NCBI GenBank assembly: GCA_000378865.1
Contig: KB900443.1
Coordinates: 1 to 64,000, forward strand
Source of the DNA: an actinobacterium SCGC AAA278-I18
Lineage (GTDB): Bacteria > Actinomycetota > Actinomycetes > Nanopelagicales > Nanopelagicaceae
Direction of reading: 5' to 3'
Length of the DNA: 64,000 nucleotides
Shown here: piece by piece, positions 37,889-48,012 of the stretch
How the letters are laid out: each line of letters opens with the position of its first letter
Numbering within the stretch: the stretch's first letter is position 1
Program-made: the position numbers and the translations under genes
The notes under the pieces: model-generated
Seen by the model: only the letters and a program-made list of their open reading frames with translations
The model's database searches: none
What the model was told of the DNA's origin: nothing

Positions 37889-40548
37889 GATTGCCCGTGG
37901 CATCTCTTATATTTTTTACCAGAGCCACAAGGACAAGGTGCATTACGGGAGGTCTCACCACTATTTGCGCTTGGTTCAATTTCAGCTGCTGAGTACTGAA
38001 GGGCTGCTACCGGTGCTGGTGCTGGTGTTAATCCCTTAGCTCCAACTTGATCTCCTTCAACCTGAACCTCCACATTAAATATAAATGCAACCAACTCCTC
38101 TTTAATTGCATCCATCATTGCTGTGAATAAATCAAAGCCTTCGCGTTGATACTCAACCAATGGGTCACGTTGAGCCATAGCACGCAAGCCAATTCCTTCT
38201 TGTAAATAATCCATCTCATAAAGATGCTCACGCCATTTGCGATCTAAAACTGAAAGTAAAATCTTCCGCTCTAACTCTCTCATTACTGTTGGAGTTAACT
38301 CATTCTCTCGTTTCTCATATGCTGAATTAGCATCAGCTAAAACTCGGTCAAGTAAAAACTCGCTATCTAAAGCAGACCGGCCACCTGCCTGGGTAAGAAG
38401 ATCCTCTGCGGTAAATGAGATTGGGAATAATGCTTTTAGTGCTACCCATAGAGTTTGTAGATCCCAATCCTCAGAAACTCCAGTAGTGGTTGCTGAATCG
38501 ATATAAGCAGCAATGGTCTCCTCTAAAAATTGGCGAACTAAATCTTTAATGTCAGCACCCTCTAAAACCTCACGCCGCTCTGAATAAACTACCTCTCGCT
38601 GCTTATTCATTACATCGTCATACTTCAAAACATTTTTACGCATCTCAAAGTTTAAAGATTCAACCTGCGTCTGAGCAGACTTAATTGCATTGCTCACAAT
38701 CTTTGATTCCAGTGGCGTTTCCTCTGGCATTCCGGCCGCTCCTAAGAAGCGTTCTACTAATCCTGAGTTAAATCTGCGCATTAATTCATCTTGCAGGGAT
38801 AGGTAAAATCTTGATTCTCCTGGATCACCCTGCCGGCCAGAACGACCACGAAGCTGATTATCAATTCGCCGAGACTCATGTCGCTCAGTTCCTAATACAT
38901 AAAGTCCACCAAGTGATACAACAGTTTCATGTTCTTTTTCTACCGCAGTTTTTTGTTTTGCAATTTCAGATGGCCAAGCCTTTTCATACTGCTCAGGTGT
39001 TTCAGCAGGATTTAATCCTTGGCGTTGTAACTCAAAATCTGCCATGAACTCAGGGTTTCCACCAAGCATGATGTCTGTACCGCGGCCAGCCATATTGGTA
39101 GCAACGGTTACGGCGCCAACGCTTCCGGCCCGAGCAATAATCGCTGCCTCTCGCTCATGTTGCTTTGCATTAAGAACTTCATGGGGAATTCCATTTCGCT
39201 TTAAGATTGCAGATAACTCCTCAGATTTTTCAACACTTACTGTTCCAACAAGTACTGGTTGTCCTTTTTTATGCCGTGCGATAATATCCTGAGCAACTGC
39301 AGTAAATTTTCCAGCCTCAGATTTGTAAATTAAATCAGCTTGATCTCGGCGCTGCATAACCTTATTGGTAGGAATTGGAATAACTCCTAACTTATAAATC
39401 TGCATAAATTCAGATGCCTCTGTCATTGCCGTACCGGTCATACCGCTTAGTTTTTTATATAGCCGGAAGTAGTTTTGTAGAGTAATTGTGGCAAGGGTTT
39501 GATTCTCATCTTGAATCTCAATCCGCTCTTTTGCCTCAAGTGCTTGATGTAATCCTTCGCTATAACGCCTGCCGGACAACATACGGCCTGTGTGCTCATC
39601 AACAATTAATAGCTCACCACTCATTACTACATAATCTTTATCTCGCTTAAATAATTCTTTTGCTCTAATTGCATTGTTTAAGTAACTAATCATTGGCGTG
39701 TTTGCTGATTCGTAAAGATTTTCTATCCCTAACGCCTCTTCAACCCTAGTAACTCCCTCTTCTAGGATTCCAACAGTCTTCTTCTTCTCATCAACCTCAT
39801 AATGGCTATCTCGGGAAAGCTTTCCAACAATATTGGCAAACTCCACATACCATTTGGTTGCCTTATCTGCAGGACCAGAGATTATTAATGGAGTTCTTGC
39901 CTCATCAATTAAAATTGAGTCAACCTCATCAACAATTGCAAAGTTATGCTCGCGCTGAACGCAATCAACTAGTGACCATGCCATGTTATCTCGAAGATAA
40001 TCAAAACCAAACTCATTATTTGTGCCATAGGTAATATCTGCTGCATATGCTTCACGTCTTTCAGATGGAGCCATGCTGGAGAGAATTACGCCAACTTTAA
40101 GTCCTAAGAAACGGTGAACTCGGCCCATCCACTCACTATCGCGCTCTGCCAAATAATCATTGACTGTAACAATGTGCACACCTTTGCCAGTTAAAGCATT
40201 TAAATATGCAGGCAATGTTGAAACTAAAGTTTTTCCTTCACCAGTTCGCATCTCAGCAATATTTCCTCGATGTAACGCCGCCCCACCCATTAGCTGAACA
40301 TCGTAATGTCGCTGTCCTAATGTTCGCTTTGCAGCCTCTCTTACTACCGCAAAAGCCTCTGGCAAAATTAAATCTAAACTCTCACCCTTTGCAACTCTTT
40401 CTTTAAATGCTTCGGTTTTATTTCGCAGAGCTTGATCATCTAAAGATGAGATATCACTTTCAAATTTATTTACCTGTTGAGCAATTTTTGCTAACTCTTT
40501 TATAGCCCTGCCCTCACCAGCACGCAAAATCTTGTCTAACAAACCCAC
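37885..40548 (-). CDS. secA: Preprotein translocase ATPase SecA
   Basis: [21 protein letters not shown]-terminal [18 protein letters not shown] zinc motif. Confidence 0.98.
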   Translation of the reverse strand: MGLLDKILRAGEGRAIKELAKIAQQVNKFESDISSLDDQALRNKTEAFKERVAKGESLDLILPEAFAVVREAAKRTLGQRHYDVQLMGGAALHRGNIAEMRTGEGKTLVSTLPAYLNALTGKGVHIVTVNDYLAERDSEWMGRVHRFLGLKVGVILSSMAPSERREAYAADITYGTNNEFGFDYLRDNMAWSLVDCVQREHNFAIVDEVDSILIDEARTPLIISGPADKATKWYVEFANIVGKLSRDSHYEVDEKKKTVGILEEGVTRVEEALGIENLYESANTPMISYLNNAIRAKELFKRDKDYVVMSGELLIVDEHTGRMLSGRRYSEGLHQALEAKERIEIQDENQTLATITLQNYFRLYKKLSGMTGTAMTEASEFMQIYKLGVIPIPTNKVMQRRDQADLIYKSEAGKFTAVAQDIIARHKKGQPVLVGTVSVEKSEELSAILKRNGIPHEVLNAKQHEREAAIIARAGSVGAVTVATNMAGRGTDIMLGGNPEFMADFELQRQGLNPAETPEQYEKAWPSEIAKQKTAVEKEHETVVSLGGLYVLGTERHESRRIDNQLRGRSGRQGDPGESRFYLSLQDELMRRFNSGLVERFLGAAGMPEETPLESKIVSNAIKSAQTQVESLNFEMRKNVLKYDDVMNKQREVVYSERREVLEGADIKDLVRQFLEETIAAYIDSATTTGVSEDWDLQTLWVALKALFPISFTAEDLLTQAGGRSALDSEFLLDRVLADANSAYEKRENELTPTVMRELERKILLSVLDRKWREHLYEMDYLQEGIGLRAMAQRDPLVEYQREGFDLFTAMMDAIKEELVAFIFNVEVQVEGDQVGAKGLTPAPAPVAALQYSAAEIEPSANSGETSRNAPCPCGSGKKYKRCHGQS

Positions 40549-40597
40549 AAGGATCCTCCATTGGTGATTAAAAGTAATTGATTAAATACCTAGTGGG

Positions 40598-41269
40598 TTA
40601 TCGTATTAGAGAATTACGCCCCACCGCACACGCGGTGATCACGGCGTCGATGGTGATTTTGGCATCCCTTAAGGCCCGAAGAGCCTCCTGGATAGATGAG
40701 CCAGTAGTTATTAGGTCATCCACCAAAATGGTTGGACTCTGTGAAATTACTGAACCATTAACCCGATAGGCACTCTCAATATTTTTCCTTCTTGCTTCAC
40801 TATTTAAGTTGCTTTGATCTTTAATCTTTTTTTGTATAAAAAGAATTGGTTGATAATAAGCCTGAACATTAATCTGACTTAGCTCTTTAATGACTTGTGC
40901 CAATAGCTCACTAATGTGATCACGCCCCCGCTTTCGAATCGCGCTTGGCCTTGATGGAATAGTAATTAGATTAATTGGCTGATTGAGCTTTAAATCAGTG
41001 ATTGCAAAATTAATTGAGGTAGCTATTGAACAGGCAAGTAGATTTATAGCCGACTTATTACCAATTTCTTTTGCAGCTAAAATGATTTGAGAATTCTCTA
41101 TGTTGTAATCTGTTGTGAAGTAAAGATCTATTTCAGCAATCTTTGATTTTATTGGTTGATTTAGCCATCTCTTTGTGCAAGGTAAGCAGATACTTTTACC
41201 TGGCGTATTACAGCTTATGCAAAATAATGGGTAGATCAGATCTTTTAAAGTAACAAGAGATTTAAACAC
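40598..41269 (-). CDS. comF: ComF family phosphoribosyltransferase
   Basis: CISCNTPGKSICLPC zinc site; TILVDDLITTGSSIQEALRALRDA PRPP loop. Confidence 0.88.
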   Translation of the reverse strand: MFKSLVTLKDLIYPLFCISCNTPGKSICLPCTKRWLNQPIKSKIAEIDLYFTTDYNIENSQIILAAKEIGNKSAINLLACSIATSINFAITDLKLNQPINLITIPSRPSAIRKRGRDHISELLAQVIKELSQINVQAYYQPILFIQKKIKDQSNLNSEARRKNIESAYRVNGSVISQSPTILVDDLITTGSSIQEALRALRDAKITIDAVITACAVGRNSLIR

Positions 41270-41325
41270 TCACCTTTTATATCAAAGTAACACTCTTACT
41301 GTTTACAAATTCTGCTTATTGTTGA

Positions 41326-42861
41326 TTACAAATCATCTGGCTCTAGCTTAATTGGGAATGATTTAATTGAACTCCCGTGATACTTAGGAAGTGTTAGCAC
41401 AAAGTGAGCGCCTTGCTCCGGAGCGCCCCAAGCAAGTAATTGACCTTGATGCAACTTAGTATCCTCTAATGCAATAGAAAGTCCAAGACCGGTTCCACCA
41501 CTTGTTCTAGCTCTAGATGGGTCAGCTCGCCAAAAACGATCAAATAATTTAGCGGCATCTGTCTGATTAAAACCTAAACCAAAATCTCTAACGCCAATAG
41601 CAACCTCATTATCGGTTTGGGCAACTTTAACCTCGATCTTCTTATTCTCACCATGATCTATGGCATTTGTAATTAAATTGCGCAAGATTCTTTCAACTCT
41701 TCTTGGATCTGCCTCCACTAGCATCTGCTCACCTGAGGTGGAGATTTCAAAGAGGGCAGATTTAGAAGGGTGCAGGTAGTCAATACTTTTCTTAACTAAG
41801 TCCGCAAAATCAAAGGAGGTAACTCCGAGTGAGGCTGCTTCGGCATCAAACCTACTCACCTCTAATAGATCTGAAAGTAGTAATTCAAATCGATCAATCT
41901 GATTTATTAGTAACTCACTACTGCGTGCAACATTAGGATCAAAATTATCTTTTCCTTGATAAATGACCTCAGCAGCCATTCTTAGAGTTGTCAGCGGTGT
42001 GCGAAGCTCATGCGAGACATCAGAGACAAATCGCTGTTGTAGGTGAGATAAATTTTCTAGCCGATAAATCTGCTGCTGAATCGATACCGCCATTTCATTA
42101 AAAGATCTACCTAAGCTAGCTAACTCGTCATCACTAGAGACCGACATTCGGCTAGTTAGATCACCTTGGGTAAATTTCTCAGCAACGGCGGCTGCCTCTC
42201 TAACCGGAGAAACTACTTGGCGAATAACGAACTGGGTGCTTAAGCCAATCAAAATAACTATTAGCAAACCGGCAAGCAAAAGAATCCAGGTAATATCGGA
42301 AATACTTCGATACTGAGCATCTAACTTAAATAAATAATAGATCTCATAACTACCAGAACGTGGGATATTTAACTTACCACCAATTAAAAATCCGGGGAAC
42401 TCTTTTCCATCTGAATAACGAACCATTATTCGCTTATCTAAAATCTCGTCGCTTGCTCTTACCTGCTCTCGAAATTTATCTGGAATTGAATCTAGTACTA
42501 AAAGTGTGGGTACTGTCTGATAAATATTTTGATCTTTAGCAGTTTTTGAAATAGATAAAATAACGGTCTCTCGTCCAGATAGGGATCCATCCTCCCGGCT
42601 TGAGGTAATAAAATCTTGCACAACCTTACGTAATCCCTCATCATTTTGAAACCTTGCAATATTAAAGTGACCTTGAGCTAAATAAAGTGCATTCGCAGTT
42701 TCATTTTTAGAGATCGCAATTTTTTCGTTAATGACGGTAGAGGAGACTCGATCATGAACTAATACTCCAATTACCGAGGTGGCAAGTACTGTAAGAAGTA
42801 GATTAGTTAGCAAAACCTTAAGGCTAAGTGATTGCCTAACCTTAATCTTGCTAATAAACAT
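41326..42861 (-). CDS. mtrB: MtrB sensor histidine kinase
   Basis: HAMP plus FVSDVSHELRTPLTTLRMAAEVI; directly downstream of mtrA. Confidence 0.92.
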   Translation of the reverse strand: MFISKIKVRQSLSLKVLLTNLLLTVLATSVIGVLVHDRVSSTVINEKIAISKNETANALYLAQGHFNIARFQNDEGLRKVVQDFITSSREDGSLSGRETVILSISKTAKDQNIYQTVPTLLVLDSIPDKFREQVRASDEILDKRIMVRYSDGKEFPGFLIGGKLNIPRSGSYEIYYLFKLDAQYRSISDITWILLLAGLLIVILIGLSTQFVIRQVVSPVREAAAVAEKFTQGDLTSRMSVSSDDELASLGRSFNEMAVSIQQQIYRLENLSHLQQRFVSDVSHELRTPLTTLRMAAEVIYQGKDNFDPNVARSSELLINQIDRFELLLSDLLEVSRFDAEAASLGVTSFDFADLVKKSIDYLHPSKSALFEISTSGEQMLVEADPRRVERILRNLITNAIDHGENKKIEVKVAQTDNEVAIGVRDFGLGFNQTDAAKLFDRFWRADPSRARTSGGTGLGLSIALEDTKLHQGQLLAWGAPEQGAHFVLTLPKYHGSSIKSFPIKLEPDDL

Positions 42862-42863
42862 AG

Positions 42864-43538
42864 TTAAATCTTAGCCGCCCCCGCTTTATATCCAACCCCG
42901 CGGACTGTTAGAACATACTCTGGGCTTTCTGCATTAACTTCGATTTTTGACCTAAGTCGCTGCACATGCACATTTACTAATCTTGTATCGGCAGCGTGCT
43001 GATAACCCCAAACCTCACTTAGCAATGCTTCTCTGGTAAAGACTCGACCTGGCTCCTTTGCGAGTGCAGCTAATAAATCAAATTCCAACCTAGTTAAAAG
43101 TATTTCTTGGCCATCTTTAATAACCTTATGCTCCATCTGATCAATAAGCAGATTTCCAACAGATAACGTGCCAACCTTGTTGCTTCGACGTAATCTGGTA
43201 TTAATTCTTGCCACTAACTCCTGTGGTTTAAAAGGTTTGATCATGTAGTCATCAGCGCCAGCTTCAAGTCCAAGCACAACATCTTGCGTATCACCTTTTG
43301 CAGTTAACATAACAATTGGCACCATTGATTTGTTGCGAATTAATTTACAAACCTCAACGCCATCTAAGCCTGGCAACATAACATCTAATAAGACTAGATC
43401 GGGCGGGTGAGAGTTAAAAAGATCAATTACCTGATCGCCTCGATTAACTAAATCGACCTCCATGCCAGCACCAGTTAAAACAATGCTAAGCATCTCTGCT
43501 AAGTCTTGGTCGTCATCAACAACCATGACTAATGGCAT
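42864..43538 (-). CDS. mtrA: MtrA response regulator
   Basis: VVDDDQDLAEMLSIVLTGAG...LLDVMLPGLDGVEVCK...RVFTREALLSEVWGYQHAADTRLVNVHVQRLRSKIE. Confidence 0.95.
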   Translation of the reverse strand: MPLVMVVDDDQDLAEMLSIVLTGAGMEVDLVNRGDQVIDLFNSHPPDLVLLDVMLPGLDGVEVCKLIRNKSMVPIVMLTAKGDTQDVVLGLEAGADDYMIKPFKPQELVARINTRLRRSNKVGTLSVGNLLIDQMEHKVIKDGQEILLTRLEFDLLAALAKEPGRVFTREALLSEVWGYQHAADTRLVNVHVQRLRSKIEVNAESPEYVLTVRGVGYKAGAAKI

Positions 43539-44816
43539 TTATGAACCGTGTTCCCAAGAGTTTAGATAAAGCTCTTGTGCTGGTGTTAAAACATCAAGAG
43601 ATGATCCCATACTCTCTAATTTTAAACGTGCAACATCTTTATCAATCGAAACTGGAACATTATGCAAGCCAGCAGCTAATCCTTTACCAGCCTTTAATAA
43701 CCACTCGGCAGTTAGTGCTTGATCAGAGAATGACATATCCATAACAGATGCTGGGTGACCTTCCGCAGCGCCAAGATTGGCAAGTCTGCCCTCTGCAATT
43801 AAAAGAATTCGTCGGCCATCTGGTAACACATACTCATCAGTTTGGTGGCGCATCTTTGCATTTTTTTGCTTAGCATTTTTCTCAAGCCATGCAACATCAA
43901 TCTCAATATCAAAGTGGCCAGAGTTAGCTAATATGGCGCCATCCTTCATCTGCTTAAAATGTTCATCACGCAATACATCACGATTACCAGTTACAGTAAT
44001 AAATAAATCACCAATTGCCGCAGCTTTTGTCATTGGCATAACTCTAAAACCTTGCATTAACGCATCTAAGGCCTTAGTTGGATCAATCTCGGTAACAATT
44101 ACCTCTGCTCCCATGCCCTTTGCACGTTCGGCAACACCTTTACCGCAATAGCCAAATCCAGCAACTACCACAACTTTGCCTGCAACTAATGTATTAGTTG
44201 CGCGGAAAACTGCATCCATAGTCGACTGACCTGTGCCATAACGATTATCAAACATATGTTTTGTGTCAGTGTCATTAACTGCAATCATTGGAAACTTTAA
44301 AGCACCATCTTTAGCCATCTGACTTAATCTAATAACACCAGTTGTGGTCTCTTCGCAGCCAGCCATTACGCCATCAATTAATTCAGTACGGGTCGTATGA
44401 AGAACATTTACTAAGTCACAACCATCATCAAAAACTAATTGTGGCTTGATATCAAGGGCAGCATTTAAATGTTTGTAATAGCCATCGCGGTCAACTGCAT
44501 TGCGAGCAAAAACTGAAATTCCATACTCGTAAACAAGTGCGGCGGCAGTGTCATCTTGGGTTGAAAGTGGGTTTGAAGCACAAAGTGCTAAATCTGCACC
44601 ACCTGCTTTTAATGCCAACATTAAATTAGCTGTCTCAGTTGTAACGTGCATACATGCTGCGATCCGAATTCCTGCAAATGGTTTCTCTTTGGCAAACCGC
44701 TCTTTAATTTGCGCCAACACTGGCATGTTACGAGCTGCCCACTCAATCCGCTTCTTTCCTTCACTTGCTAATGCCGGGTTAGCAACATCGTTTTTAATCG
44801 CAGTTGTTGTACTCAA
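43539..44816 (-). CDS. ahcY: Adenosylhomocysteinase
   Basis: GVAERAKGMGAEVIVTEIDP, LANSGHFDIEIDV, ASVMDMSFSDQAL. Confidence 0.96.
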   Translation of the reverse strand: MSTTTAIKNDVANPALASEGKKRIEWAARNMPVLAQIKERFAKEKPFAGIRIAACMHVTTETANLMLALKAGGADLALCASNPLSTQDDTAAALVYEYGISVFARNAVDRDGYYKHLNAALDIKPQLVFDDGCDLVNVLHTTRTELIDGVMAGCEETTTGVIRLSQMAKDGALKFPMIAVNDTDTKHMFDNRYGTGQSTMDAVFRATNTLVAGKVVVVAGFGYCGKGVAERAKGMGAEVIVTEIDPTKALDALMQGFRVMPMTKAAAIGDLFITVTGNRDVLRDEHFKQMKDGAILANSGHFDIEIDVAWLEKNAKQKNAKMRHQTDEYVLPDGRRILLIAEGRLANLGAAEGHPASVMDMSFSDQALTAEWLLKAGKGLAAGLHNVPVSIDKDVARLKLESMGSSLDVLTPAQELYLNSWEHGS

Positions 44817-44857
44817 TTTACTCTCCTATAGATTTGGCTACTTAATCAATGGTTTAT

Positions 44858-44898
44858 TAAAAAAGGTTATGGGCTAAAGATACCCTGCTTTATAGCCC
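44858..44898 (-). terminator. Candidate rho-independent terminator of manB
   Basis: Minus strand GGGCTATAAAGCAGGGTATCTTTAGCCC followed by ATAACCTTTTTT. Confidence 0.65.
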
Positions 44899-44899
44899 T

Positions 44900-46255
44900 T
44901 TATCGAATATTAATCAGGGCAAGTATGGTGTCCCTAATTTTAACCATCTCTTTTTGAGTATTAGCCTCCACATTTAGTCGAAGTAAGGGCTCAGTATTTG
45001 AACCCCGCAGGTTAAACCACCAGTTATCTGCGGTAACAGTTAAGCCATCTAACTCATCAACTTGATATTGACCATGATATTTATCACGGACTTTTGCAAT
45101 AGATTTTGTCACATCCTTTACTTTGCTATTTATCTCACCACTTGCAACATAGCGGTTATATGGGGCAAGTAACTCAGAGAGCTCTCCTTTTGCCGCCATC
45201 AACTCCGCTATTGCATATAAGGCAGCTAACATGCCGGAATCTGCCCGCCAAAAATTATTAAAGTAAAAGTGACCAGAGTGCTCACCACCAAAAATTGCAC
45301 CAGATTGCGCCATTAGGTTTTTGATATATGAGTGCCCGACCCGACTTCGCACTCCCACCCCACCATTTTCAGCAATTACCTCAGCTACCGCCTTTGATGA
45401 GATTAGATTGTAAATAATGGTTGCCCCAGGATTTGCCTTTAACTCTCGGACTGCGATTAAAGCAGTTAGGGCTGATGGATTAACTAATTCACCTGCTTCA
45501 TCAATCAAAAAACAGCGATCAGCATCGCCATCAAAGGCTAGGCCAATATCTGCCTTCTCCTTCTTAACTCGTTTTTGTAAATCCTTTAAATTAGTTGGCT
45601 CAATTGGATTTGCTTCATGGTTGGGAAAGTTTCCATCTAATTCAAAGTACATTGGGATTAAATCAACATCTAATCTAGCCATTACCGCAGGGGCGGTGAA
45701 ACCAGCCATGCCATTACCAGCATCAATTACAACCTTAAGCTTTCGCTTCTTAAATGCATTCTTGGGAAATTGGGCAAGCAAATAATCAACATACTCTGTT
45801 AGCAAATCGTGCTTTCTTACAGAACCAACTGGACGATTTGAAATTGGCACACCCATCTGAATTAACTCCCGGATCTTAAGTAATCCAGATTCTTGGCCGA
45901 TAGGTCTAGCTCCACTTTTACAAAGTTTCATACCATTATATTTTGCTGGGTTATGGCTGGCGGTAAACATTATTCCCGGCAGATTTAATTTACCGGAAGC
46001 AAAATACAACATATCGGTTGAGGCAAGTCCTATTCGTATTACATCCATGCCCTGAGTAGTAACACCATCGGTGAAGGCATCAGCAAGTAATGGGGATGAG
46101 GGGCGCATATCTTCACCAACCACAATAGTTGCCGGTTCACGTTCATACTCGAGGAACTTAGCAAATGCCACACCAACTGAAAAAGCAAAATCTGGTGTGA
46201 TCTGATTCTTAACTAAGCCTCTAATGTCATAGGCCTTGATAATTTTATCTAGCAT
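44900..46255 (-). CDS. manB: Phosphomannomutase/phosphoglucomutase
   Basis: FTASHNPAKYNGMKLC, GLAFDGDADRCFLIDE, FGGEHSGHFYF. Confidence 0.93.
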   Translation of the reverse strand: MLDKIIKAYDIRGLVKNQITPDFAFSVGVAFAKFLEYEREPATIVVGEDMRPSSPLLADAFTDGVTTQGMDVIRIGLASTDMLYFASGKLNLPGIMFTASHNPAKYNGMKLCKSGARPIGQESGLLKIRELIQMGVPISNRPVGSVRKHDLLTEYVDYLLAQFPKNAFKKRKLKVVIDAGNGMAGFTAPAVMARLDVDLIPMYFELDGNFPNHEANPIEPTNLKDLQKRVKKEKADIGLAFDGDADRCFLIDEAGELVNPSALTALIAVRELKANPGATIIYNLISSKAVAEVIAENGGVGVRSRVGHSYIKNLMAQSGAIFGGEHSGHFYFNNFWRADSGMLAALYAIAELMAAKGELSELLAPYNRYVASGEINSKVKDVTKSIAKVRDKYHGQYQVDELDGLTVTADNWWFNLRGSNTEPLLRLNVEANTQKEMVKIRDTILALINIR

Positions 46256-46290
46256 AAGACTCTTAACTTACTAAGGTTGAGTTTTAAAAA

Positions 46291-46641
46291 TTAATTAGAT
46301 GGTAGTACTCGTAGGTGCCCACGCCGACCAAGTTCAGGGGGCATTGCACTGCTATTTAGATCTGAGCTAGCCACCTCGCGTACTGCATTTGCAATCGCCA
46401 TTAGATCTTCATCGGTTGGTCCAACATCATGATTGCTTATCTCTTCTTTAATAACATTCCAACCAACTGGAACAGTTAACCGCTCACTATGTATTTGGCA
46501 AAGATCATAATTATGTGGTTCAGCATAGGTTGAAAGTTGACCAAGAACTGCTGTGGAGTCGGCGTAGATATAGGTAAGGGTTTTAATGGCAGAGCTAGTA
46601 CAACTTGCTCTAGAACATCGACGACCAGTCAGCTTCCTCAT
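46291..46641 (-). CDS. DUF3499 family protein
   Basis: RRCSRASCTSSAIKTLTYIYADSTAVLGQLSTYAEPHNYDLCQIHSERLTVP. Confidence 0.88.
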   Translation of the reverse strand: MRKLTGRRCSRASCTSSAIKTLTYIYADSTAVLGQLSTYAEPHNYDLCQIHSERLTVPVGWNVIKEEISNHDVGPTDEDLMAIANAVREVASSDLNSSAMPPELGRRGHLRVLPSN

Positions 46642-46680
46642 ATCGAAAGGTTAATGGAGTAACTGGTAAAAAGTTGGGAT

Positions 46681-48012
46681 TTAGCCCCGTGTAATAACAC
46701 CAGCATCAGATACTGGCTCAGCAGCGGTTTCTAAATTTGCACCATTATTCATAGGTATGTAGCTACTTCCTATACTGCCAGAGTCTGGAAATAGGATAAC
46801 TCCCCCACTAATTCCTTTACCTTTTGCACTTACCTGCAAGCGACTTAATCCAACTGGTGCCTGCCAGGTAATGAAATTACTTCCACTTATCTGTTCTTCA
46901 ATTTTCTTACCATTAACACCAGTTGCGGTAATTAAAATATTAATTTGGTCACCAGTAAAGTTTAGAACTGGTCTTGAGCCAGTTAGGTTTACACTCCATT
47001 TTGTTAACTGGTCAGATGCGCTCGCCCAAGCAATCTCACTATTTTTACCAAAGGTAAGGTTAGTAAGTACAGAGGCTAAAATTGGTTGATTTGAATTGAT
47101 AATTATTGAGAATGATTGATTATCAGGAGCAAATGTAAGTGGGATATCTAAAACTCGCTGACTTGTGACTTTAAGCTGTGAAAGCCCAACTGGAACAAAG
47201 TTTCCATCTTTTGAATTTACAGTTACCTCTATTTCAGCATCAATTTTTCCTGGAACTAGTAAGCGTAAGTTGTGACTAATGGAATTATTTTTATCAATTA
47301 ACTTGCTAGTCAATCCGGAGATAGATGCAATTGTTAAACGCTTAGTAGGGGATGCAACTGGCGCTACAAAATCAGCACCTAATGACTTAAGTCCTTTTTT
47401 GCGTTCATCAAAAAGATAAGAACTAACTCTGCCAGATTTAGTATTAACTGCAATCATTATTACTTCTTCACCAGGAACTAATGTATCTACGGAAATTTTC
47501 TTAGTTGAATTTTGAGGTATTAACACAGCACTTGGTTCTAACTTCCCGTTTGGTGTAAAGATCTCAATATCAACAGCTGCCTCACTAAACCCACTATTAA
47601 TAAGATACAAAATAGATTTGCTAGTTAACGCACCTGAACCACCAGCAAACCACTGTTGGCCGTTGCTGACTGAACATGGCACCACCGCTTTCCAGCCATT
47701 ATTAGCAAAAGTAAGTGCAGTACCAGAGTTTCCTTCAATTAAAATTGCATCATTAGTTAAAGGGATAACAGTGCTATTACCAGGTGATAACTTTTTACTC
47801 CTTCCATCAATTCCTCGTCGATTAATCTTAGAATTAGTTAATGAAGCAATTGATGCAACTTTATTGCCGATGGCTGGACAAACTGTCGCTGGGTAACTTG
47901 AGGTTAATTTAATCTGCTTACTACGAGTTGGTGCGGAGTAGGAAATCACCGCAAGCAAGGCCAGTAATACGATAAACGCCAATGATTTTAAGAGTTGTGG
48001 CTTAGTTTTCAT
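46681..48012 (-). CDS. DUF5719-like secreted/anchored protein
   Basis: Single N-terminal TM, beta-rich body, between GT2 and DUF3499 as in other Actinobacteria. Confidence 0.7.
   Translation of the reverse strand: MKTKPQLLKSLAFIVLLALLAVISYSAPTRSKQIKLTSSYPATVCPAIGNKVASIASLTNSKINRRGIDGRSKKLSPGNSTVIPLTNDAILIEGNSGTALTFANNGWKAVVPCSVSNGQQWFAGGSGALTSKSILYLINSGFSEAAVDIEIFTPNGKLEPSAVLIPQNSTKKISVDTLVPGEEVIMIAVNTKSGRVSSYLFDERKKGLKSLGADFVAPVASPTKRLTIASISGLTSKLIDKNNSISHNLRLLVPGKIDAEIEVTVNSKDGNFVPVGLSQLKVTSQRVLDIPLTFAPDNQSFSIIINSNQPILASVLTNLTFGKNSEIAWASASDQLTKWSVNLTGSRPVLNFTGDQINILITATGVNGKKIEEQISGSNFITWQAPVGLSRLQVSAKGKGISGGVILFPDSGSIGSSYIPMNNGANLETAAEPVSDAGVITRG

Noticed and set aside
43777-44151. Antisense ORF within ahcY, and similar ones at 56324-56686 and 60104-60439
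   Set aside because: These are composition artefacts opposite highly conserved genes; no domain signatures.
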